From contig NZ_BARF01000107.1 in assembly GCF_000367365.1 (NCBI RefSeq), positions 30,295-94,294 of the forward strand: a stretch of DNA of 64,000 bases. Reading direction: 5' to 3'. Below, in pieces: positions 63,978 through 64,000 of the stretch. How positions within the stretch are numbered: the first letter of the stretch is position 1; every line of letters starts with the position of its first letter. This stretch comes from Streptomyces prunicolor NBRC 13075. GTDB lineage: Bacteria; Actinomycetota; Actinomycetes; Streptomycetales; Streptomycetaceae. Position numbers and translations under genes: made by a program. The notes beneath the pieces are model-generated. The model was not told where the DNA came from. It made no database searches and saw only the letters and a program-made list of their open reading frames with translations.

Positions 63978-63992
63978 TGAAATCCATTTCCA
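63978..63992. promoter_or_regulatory. Zur-box-like site at window end
   Basis: TGAAATCCATTTCCA (TGGAAATGGATTTCA on the other strand) agrees with the Streptomyces Zur consensus TGAAAATGATTTTCA at about 12 of 15 positions. It lies between TTGGAA and TAGAGT on the minus strand, over the promoter of the 63.5-kb gene. A divergent gene outside the window may also be controlled. Confidence 0.6.
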
Positions 63993-64000
63993 ACAGCGGT

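Overview
The window is high-GC actinobacterial DNA, almost certainly from Streptomyces or a close relative. The signs are GTG starts, four-base ATGA/GTGA overlaps between operon genes, lipoprotein binding proteins of family 5, MarR/TetR/ArsR regulators in Streptomyces style, and several actinobacterial IS110 and IS5 type insertion sequences. Both ends are cut: a secreted beta-galactosidase runs off the left end, and the right end stops inside a regulatory region.

From 3.6 to 50 kb the main theme is sulfur. A family 2A encapsulin shell gene and its cysteine desulfurase cargo gene form a two-gene operon (3.65-6.6 kb). Around it lie a first FMN monooxygenase (12.8-14.1 kb), two complete peptide/nickel-type ABC importers (16.7-21.9 and 33.3-38.8 kb), further flavin monooxygenases, an SsuE-like FMN reductase, and the methionine genes metY and metX (47.2-49.7 kb). 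Five tiny ORFs with the same C-terminal signature (Arg-rich, [H/Y/C]-[V/I]-D, then Cys near the stop) stand in front of these operons. They look like cysteine-sensing leader peptides that tie the scattered operons into one regulon. An Rrf2-family regulator gene, a cupin gene and the second importer share an 11-base promoter motif, which suggests a second layer of control.

Between the sulfur operons are ordinary accessory genes: MDR oxidoreductases, an epoxide hydrolase-like enzyme, TetR, MerR and XRE regulators, an aromatic-acid exporter-like FUSC protein, an ankyrin protein, methyltransferases and an LRV/HEAT-like repeat protein.

From 51.4 to 59.3 kb is a metal-homeostasis block: an ArsR sensor with a P1B-4 ATPase, a CmtR-like sensor with a CDF exporter, then zur, a COG0523 GTPase, a WD40 protein, a ferredoxin-fold protein, another ArsR sensor and a His-rich tandem-repeat protein. 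Zur-box-like sites precede zur and the last gene of the window.

Mobile elements have reshaped the region. A frameshifted tnpB element sits inside the second sulfur operon. Two IS110-type elements separate a leader peptide from metY. A two-ORF IS5 element faces a MarR gene. A third IS110-type element is nested inside a decayed IS5-like element. Several truncated genes mark older rearrangements.
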